From assembly GCA_025757645.1 (NCBI GenBank), contig CP107216.1, positions 867,501 through 931,500 on the forward strand: a stretch of DNA of 64,000 bases. The letters run 5' to 3'. Below, one piece after another: positions 50,692-57,122 of this stretch. Each line of letters opens with the position of its first letter. Positions within the stretch are counted from its first letter, which is position 1. A program made the position numbers and the translations under genes. The DNA comes from Clostridiales bacterium. GTDB lineage: Bacteria > Bacillota > Clostridia > Oscillospirales > Oscillospiraceae. Below the pieces are notes generated by a model that made no database searches, had not been told where the DNA came from, and worked only from the letters and a program-made list of their open reading frames with translations.

Positions 50692-51516
50692 TTGAAGCAT
50701 ACAAAACGGATCGCGGCGCTGCTGCTTGCGCTCGCGCTGTGTTTTTCCTGCGCAGCGTGCAGCAAGACGGTCGGCAGCTACCGCGTGGTCAAGACGCTCG
50801 GCACGGAACAGTTTCGCATCGGCTTTCGGGACGGGGATCAGGCGGCGGTGTATGTCAATGCTGCGCTCAAGGTCCTCGCGGCCGACGGGACGATCCACAG
50901 CCTCGCGCTCAAGTGGTTCGGCACGGACAACACGACCTTTGACAGCGATGCCAATGCGCTCGACGCGCTCGGCGACATTCCGCAGCGCACGTTCATCATG
51001 GGCCTGAACGAGGAGCGCTTTCCCATGAGCTACGCCGACGGCGACGGTTACAGCGGCTTTGACGTCGAGCTCGCGCAGGCGGTCTGCGCCCGCCTCGGCT
51101 GGACGCTGCAGTATCAGCCGATCTCGAACCAGAACGCCTATGTCGAGCTCTCAAGCGGCAATGTCGACTGTGCCTGGGGCGGCATGGTGCTCGACCAGAC
51201 CGACAGCAAGGACAGCAAGAACAAGAAAAAGCAGAAGATGACGCTCACCGCGCCGTATCTCGAAAATGAGCTGCAGCTCATCGTGCGCGGCGACTCGAAA
51301 TACCGCACGGCCGGCAGCCTCAAGAGCACGACCGTCCTGCTCGGCACGGACGAGACGTACATGACCGCCCTCTCGGCCGACGAGAAGCTCATGAAAGCCT
51401 TCGGCGCGGCTCAGCGCGTCACCGGCGGGTCGAAGGCCTGCTTCGAGGCGCTCTCGGCCGGAGACTGCGCCGCCATCGTGGCCGACAGTACGGCGCTCGC
51501 TTATTATACGCACTGA
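50692..51516 (+). CDS. Lipoprotein resembling a circularly permuted solute-binding protein
   Basis: A 274-residue precursor starting at TTG 50692 (GGGAGG seven bases upstream), with a lipoprotein signal ending at lipobox SCAAC. The mature part begins with VKTLGTEQFRIGFRDGDQAA...VNAALKVLAADGTIHSLALKWFG. In ordinary family-3 binding proteins this is the C-terminal segment. It is then followed by the usual N-terminal lobe (TFIMGLNEERFPMSYADGDG, YSGFDVELAQAVCARLGW) and lobe 2, and stops after AAIVADSTALAYYTH, just where the C-terminal segment would normally follow. Compared with the binding protein at 48239 the order is permuted, not truncated. It probably binds an amino acid and uses the neighbouring transporter, or acts as a sensor; this is inference. 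Confidence 0.8.
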   Translation: MKHTKRIAALLLALALCFSCAACSKTVGSYRVVKTLGTEQFRIGFRDGDQAAVYVNAALKVLAADGTIHSLALKWFGTDNTTFDSDANALDALGDIPQRTFIMGLNEERFPMSYADGDGYSGFDVELAQAVCARLGWTLQYQPISNQNAYVELSSGNVDCAWGGMVLDQTDSKDSKNKKKQKMTLTAPYLENELQLIVRGDSKYRTAGSLKSTTVLLGTDETYMTALSADEKLMKAFGAAQRVTGGSKACFEALSAGDCAAIVADSTALAYYTH

Positions 51517-51523
51517 CCGTCTG

Positions 51524-51558
51524 GCCGCCCGCGCGGGGCTCTGCGCGGGCGGCTTTTT
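51524..51558 (+). terminator. Terminator of the permuted binding-protein gene
   Basis: An 11-bp perfect stem GCCGCCCGCGC / GCGCGGGCGGC, eight-base loop, then TTTTT. Confidence 0.92.
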
Positions 51559-51621
51559 GTGCGGCGGAGTGCGCTTTTTCGCCGCGATCCGCAAAAAGAG
51601 CTCCCGCTTTCGCGTCAACTG

Positions 51622-51630
51622 TGCTATACT
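51622..51630 (+). promoter_or_regulatory. Extended -10 promoter of the flippase gene
   Basis: TGC-TATACT without a recognisable -35, the same arrangement as at queH. Confidence 0.45.
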
Positions 51631-51698
51631 GGCTATGTCCGCGCCTGCCAGACCGGCGGAAATTTTTTACTCGCGCGGGCAGAAACACAGGTACGCCT

Positions 51699-53111
51699 AT
51701 GTCGAACAGCAACAATAAATATAAAACCCTCGTGTCCAACACCATGCTCATCAGCCTCGGCACCTTCGGCAGCAAGCTGCTGGTGTTTTTCATGGTGCGC
51801 TTTTACACGAGCTATCTCACCCCCGCGGACTACGGCACCGCCGACCTCATCACGCAGACGGCCAATCTGCTCTTCCCGCTCATCAGCCTCGGCATCACGG
51901 ACGGCGTGTTCCGCTTCGCCGTGGACCACACCGAGCAGCGGCGCAACATTTTCTCCGTCGGCGTGTATACGATCCTGGCGGGCGCTGTGCTGCTCGTGGC
52001 CATTTTGCCGCTGCTGGGGCTCTTCCCGCAGTTTGACGGGTTCCTCTGGCTGATCGCGCTCTATACGATGTGCTCGTGCTTCCACTCGCTGTGCGCGCAG
52101 TTTGTGCGCGCCGAGGGACACACGGCGCTCTACGCCGTGCAGGGCATGATCAATACCGTGCTCGTCATCGGACTGAATGTGCTCTTCCTCGTCGGCCTGC
52201 GCATGGGCATCACGGGCTATGTGCTCTCCGTCGCGCTGGCGGATCTGGCGTGCACGCTGCTTTTGTTCGTGCGCGAGCGGCTCTGGCGTCAGCTCATGCT
52301 CCGCCCGGGCTGGGCGGCCGCGCGCGAGATGCTGGCCTACAGCATCCCCATGATCCCGACGACGGTGTTCTGGTGGATCACGAGCGTGTCCGACCGCTAC
52401 ATGGTCACGGCCTACCTCGGCGTGGACGCCAACGGTATTTACGCCGTGTCGTACAAGATGCCGACGATCCTGTCGCTCGTGTCGAGCATTTTCATGGAGG
52501 CGTGGCAGTTTTCCGCCGTGTCCGAGGCGCAGGGCAGCCGGCGCGAGCACATCCGCTTCTTCTCGAAGGTCTGGTGCTCGTTCCAGTCGGTGATGTTCCT
52601 CGCCGGCGCGTGCATCATCGCCTTCGCCGTGCCGGAGATCCACGTGCTCACGACCGAGCAGTATTACGGCGCGTGGCTGTATGTGCCGGTGCTCGGCATG
52701 GCCATGGTCTTTTCCGCGTTCGTGAGCTATCTCGGCAGCGTCTACATGGTCGAAAAGTGCAGCAAGCGCACGTTCGTCACGTCCATGATCGGCGCGCTGC
52801 TCAACATCGCGCTCAACTTCCTGCTCATCCCGTCGAAGCTCGGCGTGCAGGGCGCGGCCATTGCCACGTGCGTGAGCTATTTTGTCGTGTTTGTCATCCG
52901 GGCGGTGGATGCGCGCAAGTTCATCCCGTTCCGGTTTTACGTTGTCGGCGTCACGGAAAACTGCATCCTGCTGACGGTGCAGACGCTCTTCATCGTCCTG
53001 CAGCTTCCGGGCTGGAAGATCGCGCAGGCAGTGTGCATTTTGCTGCTGCTCCTGCTCAACCGCAAGCCGCTTCTGGACGGCGCGGGCAAGATCGTCCGCT
53101 TCCGCCGCTGA
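51699..53111 (+). CDS. Polysaccharide flippase of the MOP superfamily (Wzx/MurJ-like)
   Basis: Multidrug/oligosaccharidyl-lipid/polysaccharide family transporter of 470 residues with about 12-14 transmembrane helices. The N-terminal region LVSNTMLISLGTFGSKLLVF and VRFYTSYLTPADYGTADLIT is typical of Wzx/RfbX-type flippases. The middle contains YSIPMIPTTVFWWITSVSDRYM. It would move a lipid-linked glycan across the membrane; the cargo is unknown. Start at 51699; the ribosome site is weak (AGGT). Confidence 0.88.
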   Translation: MSNSNNKYKTLVSNTMLISLGTFGSKLLVFFMVRFYTSYLTPADYGTADLITQTANLLFPLISLGITDGVFRFAVDHTEQRRNIFSVGVYTILAGAVLLVAILPLLGLFPQFDGFLWLIALYTMCSCFHSLCAQFVRAEGHTALYAVQGMINTVLVIGLNVLFLVGLRMGITGYVLSVALADLACTLLLFVRERLWRQLMLRPGWAAAREMLAYSIPMIPTTVFWWITSVSDRYMVTAYLGVDANGIYAVSYKMPTILSLVSSIFMEAWQFSAVSEAQGSRREHIRFFSKVWCSFQSVMFLAGACIIAFAVPEIHVLTTEQYYGAWLYVPVLGMAMVFSAFVSYLGSVYMVEKCSKRTFVTSMIGALLNIALNFLLIPSKLGVQGAAIATCVSYFVVFVIRAVDARKFIPFRFYVVGVTENCILLTVQTLFIVLQLPGWKIAQAVCILLLLLLNRKPLLDGAGKIVRFRR

Positions 53112-53136
53112 CGCAACTTTTTGGAGGATTTGTGAT

Positions 53137-53613
53137 TTGAAGATTTGGAACAGCCTGTTTGGAAAGATCATCCTGACCTTCCTCATCTCCATGGTGCCGG
53201 TGCTCGAGCTGCGCGGCGCGATCCCGATCGGTGTGGCGCACGGCCTGGATTACCGCATCGCCATCGCGGTGTCCATCCTCGGCAACCTCGTGCCGGTGCC
53301 GTTCATCGTGCTCTTCATCCGCAAGATTTTTGCCTGGCTGCGCACGAAGAGCGAGCGGCTCAACGGCTTTGTCACGCGCATGGAGCAGCGCGCGCTCAAA
53401 AAGTCGGACACCGTGCGCCGTGCGCGCTTCTGGGGCCTGTTCATTTTTGTGGCCATTCCGCTGCCGGGCACCGGCGCGTGGACGGGCTCGCTCATCGCGG
53501 CCATGTTGGAGATGCGCGTCAAGGAGGCCTTCCCGCCGATTGCGCTCGGCGTCGTCACGGCCGGCATCATCGTTGCCGTCGTGACGTATGGCGCGGCGTC
53601 GCTGCTGTTTTAA
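53137..53613 (+). CDS. COG2426 small membrane protein (putative small multidrug export family)
   Basis: A 158-residue integral membrane protein with about four hydrophobic segments, recognised by SMVPVLELRGAIPIGVAHGL and the conserved FIFVAIPLPGTGAWTGSL. The GAIP and PLPGTGAW motifs recall SNARE-associated/DedA-like re-entrant loops. Its database name as a small multidrug exporter is not supported by evidence I know. Start is TTG at 53137 with GGAGG eight bases upstream, 25 bases after the flippase stop, so the two are cotranscribed. Confidence 0.88.
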   Translation: MKIWNSLFGKIILTFLISMVPVLELRGAIPIGVAHGLDYRIAIAVSILGNLVPVPFIVLFIRKIFAWLRTKSERLNGFVTRMEQRALKKSDTVRRARFWGLFIFVAIPLPGTGAWTGSLIAAMLEMRVKEAFPPIALGVVTAGIIVAVVTYGAASLLF

Positions 53614-53655
53614 TTCCAACGAGGACCGCTTCGCCGGGCTTTTTGGCGCACGCAA

Positions 53656-53691
53656 AAAAATCCCGCTGTCCGATGGGACAGCGGGATTTTT
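53656..53691 (+). terminator. Bidirectional terminator COG2426 gene / pckA
   Basis: A 16-bp perfect stem AAAAATCCCGCTGTCC / GGACAGCGGGATTTTT with a GATG loop between the convergent genes. Confidence 0.92.
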
Positions 53692-53708
53692 CTGTTTTTC
53701 TGTACGGC

Positions 53709-55478
53709 TTACTCGGCAAACGCTTTTTCCAGCGCCTCGAGCTCCTCGCGCAGCTCGTGCGGCAGCTTGTCGCCGAACTGCTCGAAGTATTCGCGGATGC
53801 CCGCGCAGTTTTCGCGCCAGCTCTTCGCGTCGAGCGTCAGCAGCTCCTTGAGCGTCTCGATCGTCACGCCGCTGCCGTCGAGGTCAATGTCCTCGGGCTT
53901 CGGCTCGTAGCCGATGACCGTCTCGTCCGCGCCCACCTCGTCGAAGCAGCGCTTGAGGATCCACTCGAGCACGCGCAGGTTGTCGCCGAAGCCCGGCCAC
54001 AGGAAGCGGCCGTTGTCATCCGTGCGGAACCAGTTGACGTTGAAGATCTTCGGTGCGTTCGGCAACTTCTCGCCCATGTCGAGCCAGTGCTGCCAGTAGT
54101 CGGCCATGTTGTAGCCGCAGAACGGGCGCATGGCCATCGGGTCGCGGCGCACGACGCCGACAGCGCCGGTCGCGGCGGCCGTCGTCTCGGACGCCATCGT
54201 TGCGCCGACGAACACACCGTGCGCCCAGTCGCGGGACTGGTAGACCAGCGGGGCGGTCTTTGCGCGGCGGCCGCCGAAGATGATCGCGCTGATCGGCACG
54301 CCTGTGCCCTTGAAAAACTCCTCGCTGATGCACGGGCAGTTCTCCGCCGGAGCGGTGAAGCGGCTGTTCGGGTGCGCGCCGCGCGTGCCGTCGCTACCGT
54401 CCCACACTTCGCCCTTCCAGTTGCGCAGGTGGCCCTTGGGCGGCCGCTTGGTCATGCCCTCCCACCAGACGGTCATGTCGTCCTCGTTGAGCACGACGTT
54501 CGTGAAGATGGTGTTTTTGCTCGTGGAGGCAAGCGCGTTCGGGTTAGATCTCTCGCTCGTGCCGGGGGCAACGCCGAAGAAGCCGTTTTCAGGGTTCACG
54601 GCCCAGAGGCGGCCGTCCGGGCCGACGCGCAGCCAGGCGATGTCGTCGCCGACGGTCCAGCACTTCCAGCCGTTTTTGCGGTAGCCCTCGGGCGGGATGA
54701 GCATGGCGAGGTTCGTCTTGCCGCACGCAGACGGGAACGCGCCCGTCACATAGCGCACTTCGCCTTTGGGGTTCTGGATGCCGAGGATGAGCATGTGCTC
54801 TGCCAGCCACCCCTCGCGGCGGCCGAGTACGGAGGCGATGCGCAGCGAGAAGCACTTTTTGCCCTGCAGCACATTGCCGCCGTAGTTGGAGTTGACGGAG
54901 ATGATCTTGTTCTCCTCCGGGAAGTGGACGATGTAGCGGTTCTCGGGATCGAGCGTGACCTTGGAGTGCACGCCGAGGATGACGTCGCTGCTGTCGCCGA
55001 GCGCGTCGAGCACCTTCGTGCCGATGCGCGTCATGATGGCCATGTTCAGCACGACGTAGATCGAGTCCGTGACCTCGATGCCGTACTTGGCAAACGGGGA
55101 GCCGATCACGCCCATCGAGTAGGGGATGACGTACATCGTGCGGCCAGCCATGGCGCGGCGCAAAATCTCGTGCAGCTTGGCCTTCATCTCGTCCGGATCC
55201 ATCCAGTTGTTCGTGGGGCCGGCCTCTTCGCGGGTTCTGGAGCAGATAAATGTCCGGCCCTCGACACGCGCCACGTCGTTGACGTCGCTGCGGTTGAGAT
55301 AGCAGCCGGGCAGCTTTTCTTCATTGAGTTTGATGAGCTCGCCGGTTTCCACGGCGATTTTGCGCAGGGATTCGAGCTGGGCCTCCGAGCCGTCGATCCA
55401 GACGATCTCTTTCGGGGTCGTGAGTTCGGCAGTTTGCCGCACCAGCTCCAGTACGGACGGGTTTTGCGTCAGTTCCAT
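53709..55478 (-). CDS. pckG: Phosphoenolpyruvate carboxykinase (GTP)
   Basis: Interconverts oxaloacetate and PEP with GTP/GDP. In fermentative anaerobes it may run towards oxaloacetate for succinate or gluconeogenesis. The 589 residues carry the GTP-type P-loop FPSACGKTNLAM with the active-site Cys and the kinase-2 type TVGDDIAWLR. Other GTP-PEPCK blocks are SRFTAPAENCP, FGGRRAKTAPLVYQ and FGDNLRVLEWI. This is the GTP class, less common in Clostridia than the ATP class. AAAGGAG-type site before the ATG at 55478. Codon use is biased, as for a well-expressed gene. Confidence 0.96.
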   Translation of the reverse strand: MELTQNPSVLELVRQTAELTTPKEIVWIDGSEAQLESLRKIAVETGELIKLNEEKLPGCYLNRSDVNDVARVEGRTFICSRTREEAGPTNNWMDPDEMKAKLHEILRRAMAGRTMYVIPYSMGVIGSPFAKYGIEVTDSIYVVLNMAIMTRIGTKVLDALGDSSDVILGVHSKVTLDPENRYIVHFPEENKIISVNSNYGGNVLQGKKCFSLRIASVLGRREGWLAEHMLILGIQNPKGEVRYVTGAFPSACGKTNLAMLIPPEGYRKNGWKCWTVGDDIAWLRVGPDGRLWAVNPENGFFGVAPGTSERSNPNALASTSKNTIFTNVVLNEDDMTVWWEGMTKRPPKGHLRNWKGEVWDGSDGTRGAHPNSRFTAPAENCPCISEEFFKGTGVPISAIIFGGRRAKTAPLVYQSRDWAHGVFVGATMASETTAAATGAVGVVRRDPMAMRPFCGYNMADYWQHWLDMGEKLPNAPKIFNVNWFRTDDNGRFLWPGFGDNLRVLEWILKRCFDEVGADETVIGYEPKPEDIDLDGSGVTIETLKELLTLDAKSWRENCAGIREYFEQFGDKLPHELREELEALEKAFAE

Positions 55479-55600
55479 GTTGTCAGGTTCTCCTTTTTGA
55501 CTAAAATTTCTCGACCTTGATCCGTATCTATACTACAATTCTCTGAAAACACCTTACACCATCCCGCCGCGCCTGTAAACCCCAAAACGGAAACTTTTCC

Positions 55601-55616
55601 TGTGAACCTTTTCACA
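55601..55616. promoter_or_regulatory. Rex-like palindrome between pckG and the LspA-like gene
   Basis: TGTGAA-CCTT-TTCACA (flanked by C on both sides) has the arms and four-base spacing of a Rex operator and overlaps the -35 box of the promoter at 55609-55637. Rex is the NADH/NAD+-responsive repressor; binding here is a prediction. Confidence 0.4.
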
Positions 55617-55637
55617 CAGGCGCATTTGTGCTACAAT
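55609..55637 (+). promoter_or_regulatory. Promoter of the LspA-like gene
   Basis: TTTTCA, 17-bp spacer ending TGC, TACAAT (extended -10). Confidence 0.6.
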
Positions 55638-55673
55638 GCGCGCAGACATCTCTGACCCGAGGAGGGGAGCGCC

Positions 55674-56135
55674 ATGTGGAAAACCATTGTGCCGGCGGCG
55701 GCGGTGCTGGCAGCCGAGGCGGTCATCCGGCGGAAGATCAACGCCCTGCCGGCCGAGACCTTCCCGCTGCGCATCGGGCAGCGCGTGCAGCTGCGCCGGG
55801 CGCATAACCGCGGCCTGTTGTGCAGCAAGTTTGCACGAAAGCCGCGAGCGGCCGCCGCGCTGCAGACTGCGTCCGCCGCAGCGCTCGCGGCGGTGGCGGC
55901 CGTGTGCGCCTGCCGCCGGGGCGGCACGGCGTTGCAGATCGGCATGGGCCTGATGCTCGGCGGCGCGCTGGCCAATCTCATCGAGCGCTGGGCGCGCGGG
56001 TCGGTCACGGACTATGTGTACCTGCCGCGGGCGGTCATCCCGTTTTTCCGGCGCATCATCTGGAACGCGGCCGACCTGAGCATCCTGACCGGCTGCACCA
56101 CGGCAGTGATCGCACTGCTGTGCGAAGAATTGTGA
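55674..56135 (+). CDS. LspA-like (signal peptidase II family) membrane protein
   Basis: A 153-residue membrane protein related to prolipoprotein signal peptidase. HNRGLLCSKF stands for the usual HNxGAAF. GGALANLIERWARGSVTDYVYL carries the first catalytic Asp (VTDY), with Glu instead of Asp in the NLIDR motif. WNAADLSILTG carries the second Asp. Both catalytic aspartates are thus present, but the rest is diverged, so it may be a paralogue of a canonical LspA encoded elsewhere. AGGAGGGG precedes the ATG. Followed by almost 1 kb without an ordinary gene. Confidence 0.75.
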   Translation: MWKTIVPAAAVLAAEAVIRRKINALPAETFPLRIGQRVQLRRAHNRGLLCSKFARKPRAAAALQTASAAALAAVAAVCACRRGGTALQIGMGLMLGGALANLIERWARGSVTDYVYLPRAVIPFFRRIIWNAADLSILTGCTTAVIALLCEEL

Positions 56136-56146
56136 TTATGTGAGCC

Positions 56147-56286
56147 GAATTATGTAAACTGTTTGGATACAACAGCAAATCATTTCTTACAGAAAACGCT
56201 TTGTAGTGCACAGTGACAGGATAGGTAAGTTGTTGTTTCGCAAAGGCATTTCTAATATTATGTAAATTAGAATTATGTAAACTGTT
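56147..56286. repeat. Direct repeat of 17 bp, 123 bp apart
   Basis: GAATTATGTAAACTGTT occurs at 56147-56163 and 56270-56286, with a related TTATGTAAATT at 56258. The enclosed DNA is AT-rich and unlike its neighbours. It may be what is left of a small inserted element, or tandem protein-binding sites. Confidence 0.55.
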
Positions 56287-56320
56287 AAGTGTGAAGACAA
56301 GGACGCCTGATCGAAAATGA

Positions 56321-56394
56321 GGCTATCTATTATTCTGCGCTTTGCGCAGAATAATAGATAGCCCCTTGCTCCAACCTCGGAACAAGGGGCTATC
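56321..56394. terminator. Two overlapping hairpins at the 3' end of the structured RNA
   Basis: A perfect 20-bp stem (56321-56340 with 56344-56363, loop TTT) and a 12-bp stem GATAGCCCCTTG / CAAGGGGCTATC (56357-56368 with 56383-56394) share GATAGCC, so only one can form at a time. In minus-strand reading the second is followed by TATTATTCT, making it a likely terminator of the RNA starting near 56662. Confidence 0.65.
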
Positions 56395-56662
56395 CTGCCG
56401 TGTTCGGTTCCATCACCCGAACCTCCTTTTTGTTTCGTTTTCCCGCCGTGTGCAGAGGCCTTTGTGCTACACGCGGACTCCGACCGCTGTGAAGGGAAAT
56501 GCGTATGCAAGATTCCGCACCACTGCGTGCCGACTCCGGAGTCACAGAACCCTGTCTGCTTCCGGACGATTCAGTACATCGGACTCACCTCCGTCGATTT
56601 CGCTGAACCTGTATTCTAAAGGCGCTGCCCCTCGTGAGGGGCTGCTGCTCTTCTCTGGTTCT
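56357..56662 (-). ncRNA. Candidate structured non-coding RNA of unknown class
   Basis: A consensus promoter (TTGACA-17-TATACT) would start a transcript near 56662 and the hairpin at 56357-56394 would end it, giving about 306 nt. No reading frame with a ribosome site lies inside. In minus orientation it shows successive stems: GCCCCT-CACG-AGGGGC, GGUUCAG/CUGAAUC enclosing CGGA/UCCG, the self-complementary GACUCCGGAGUC, GCAC/GUGC, UUUCCC/GGGAAA spanning about 50 nt, and GUUCGG/CCGAAC. I could not match it to RNase P, SRP, tmRNA or 6S RNA landmarks. Families such as raiA-type RNA remain to be tested. Promoter strength suggests an abundant RNA. Confidence 0.55.
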
Positions 56663-56668
56663 GGCTAC

Positions 56669-56697
56669 AGTATAGCAGTTCGTTTTCTTTTTGTCAA
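56669..56697 (-). promoter_or_regulatory. Consensus promoter of the candidate ncRNA
   Basis: Minus strand TTGACA, 17-bp spacer ending TGC, TATACT: perfect -35, extended -10. It begins right after the terminator at 56711-56756. Confidence 0.8.
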
Positions 56698-56710
56698 TGA
56701 TTTAATAAAC

Positions 56711-56756
56711 AAAAATCAGGCAGAATGTTCGGCAAAAACGCCGAATTTTCCTGCCT
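56711..56756 (-). terminator. Terminator of the short-ORF transcript
   Basis: Nested stems AGGCAG/CTGCCT and TTCGGC/GCCGAA with an internal loop, followed on the minus strand by GATTTTTG. Confidence 0.65.
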
Positions 56757-56864
56757 CGCGCCAACGCCCCCTGCAACGCGGGGCGCTGGCAGATCCTCTG
56801 CGGCGGCGCGCAAAAGGAAAACCGCCGTGCGTGTCCGTCGGCGCACAGCGGCAGCAGCTTCGGT

Positions 56865-56927
56865 TCAGCGGTCGCTCGGAGCGGCGCTCTGACCGCCGAA
56901 GATCCAGTCGTCCAGGTCCTGGCCCAT
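56865..56927 (-). CDS. 20-codon ORF with strong ribosome site (leader peptide or small protein)
   Basis: ATG at 56927 is preceded by GGGAGGTG at a good distance and encodes MGQDLDDWIFGGQSAAPSDR, then TGA. A possible -10 TAGAAT lies about 35 bp upstream. Downstream on the same strand comes about 110 bp of GC-rich hairpins (for example GCCAGCGCCCC / GGGGCGTTGGC) and a terminator. The transcript would therefore consist of a tiny ORF plus structured RNA, like a leader-peptide attenuator that has no gene behind it. I do not recognise the peptide. Confidence 0.45.
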   Translation of the reverse strand: MGQDLDDWIFGGQSAAPSDR

Positions 56928-57020
56928 GTGTTTTCACCTCCCGTTGAATTCGCATATGGCCATTCTATGCGCTGCGGTGCGAAAAAATGCACGAACCCGC
57001 GCCGTGGAAATAGAAAGAAC

Positions 57021-57049
57021 TTGAAACCATTGGCCGATTGCGCTATAAT
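57021..57049 (+). promoter_or_regulatory. Promoter of the parvulin-type foldase gene
   Basis: TTGAAA, 17-bp spacer, TATAAT, about 75 bp before the start codon. Confidence 0.8.
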
Positions 57050-57122
57050 CTATGCATATTTTCCGTAATCGGAGCCTGTCTCCGCGGGCAACACTATTTT
57101 CAAAGGATAAGGTGAATCACGA

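Larger units (their letters stand above)
56136..57122. other. ~1-kb region of repeats and structured RNA, no conventional gene
   Basis: From left to right it contains an AT-rich stretch with a 17-bp direct repeat (56147, 56270) and two mutually exclusive long hairpins (56321-56394). A probable minus-strand structured RNA follows (56357-56662) with a consensus promoter. A second minus-strand unit has a 20-codon ORF and its own terminator (56711-56927). Last comes the promoter of the downstream foldase gene (57021-57049). Long open frames across the GC-rich part are by-products of GC-rich hairpins and lack ribosome sites. Confidence 0.6.

Noticed and set aside
56357..56662. Signal recognition particle RNA or RNase P RNA
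   Set aside because: A GTCCGGAAGCAG stretch recalls the SRP tip, but the required GGAA-loop stem and flanking AAGCAGCC do not fit; RNase P landmarks are absent.
56342..56947. Long plus-strand frame across the ncRNA region and matching minus-strand frames
   Set aside because: Composition is Arg/Pro/Ser-rich shadow of hairpins; no ribosome site; the strand signals (promoter, terminators) favour non-coding minus-strand transcripts.
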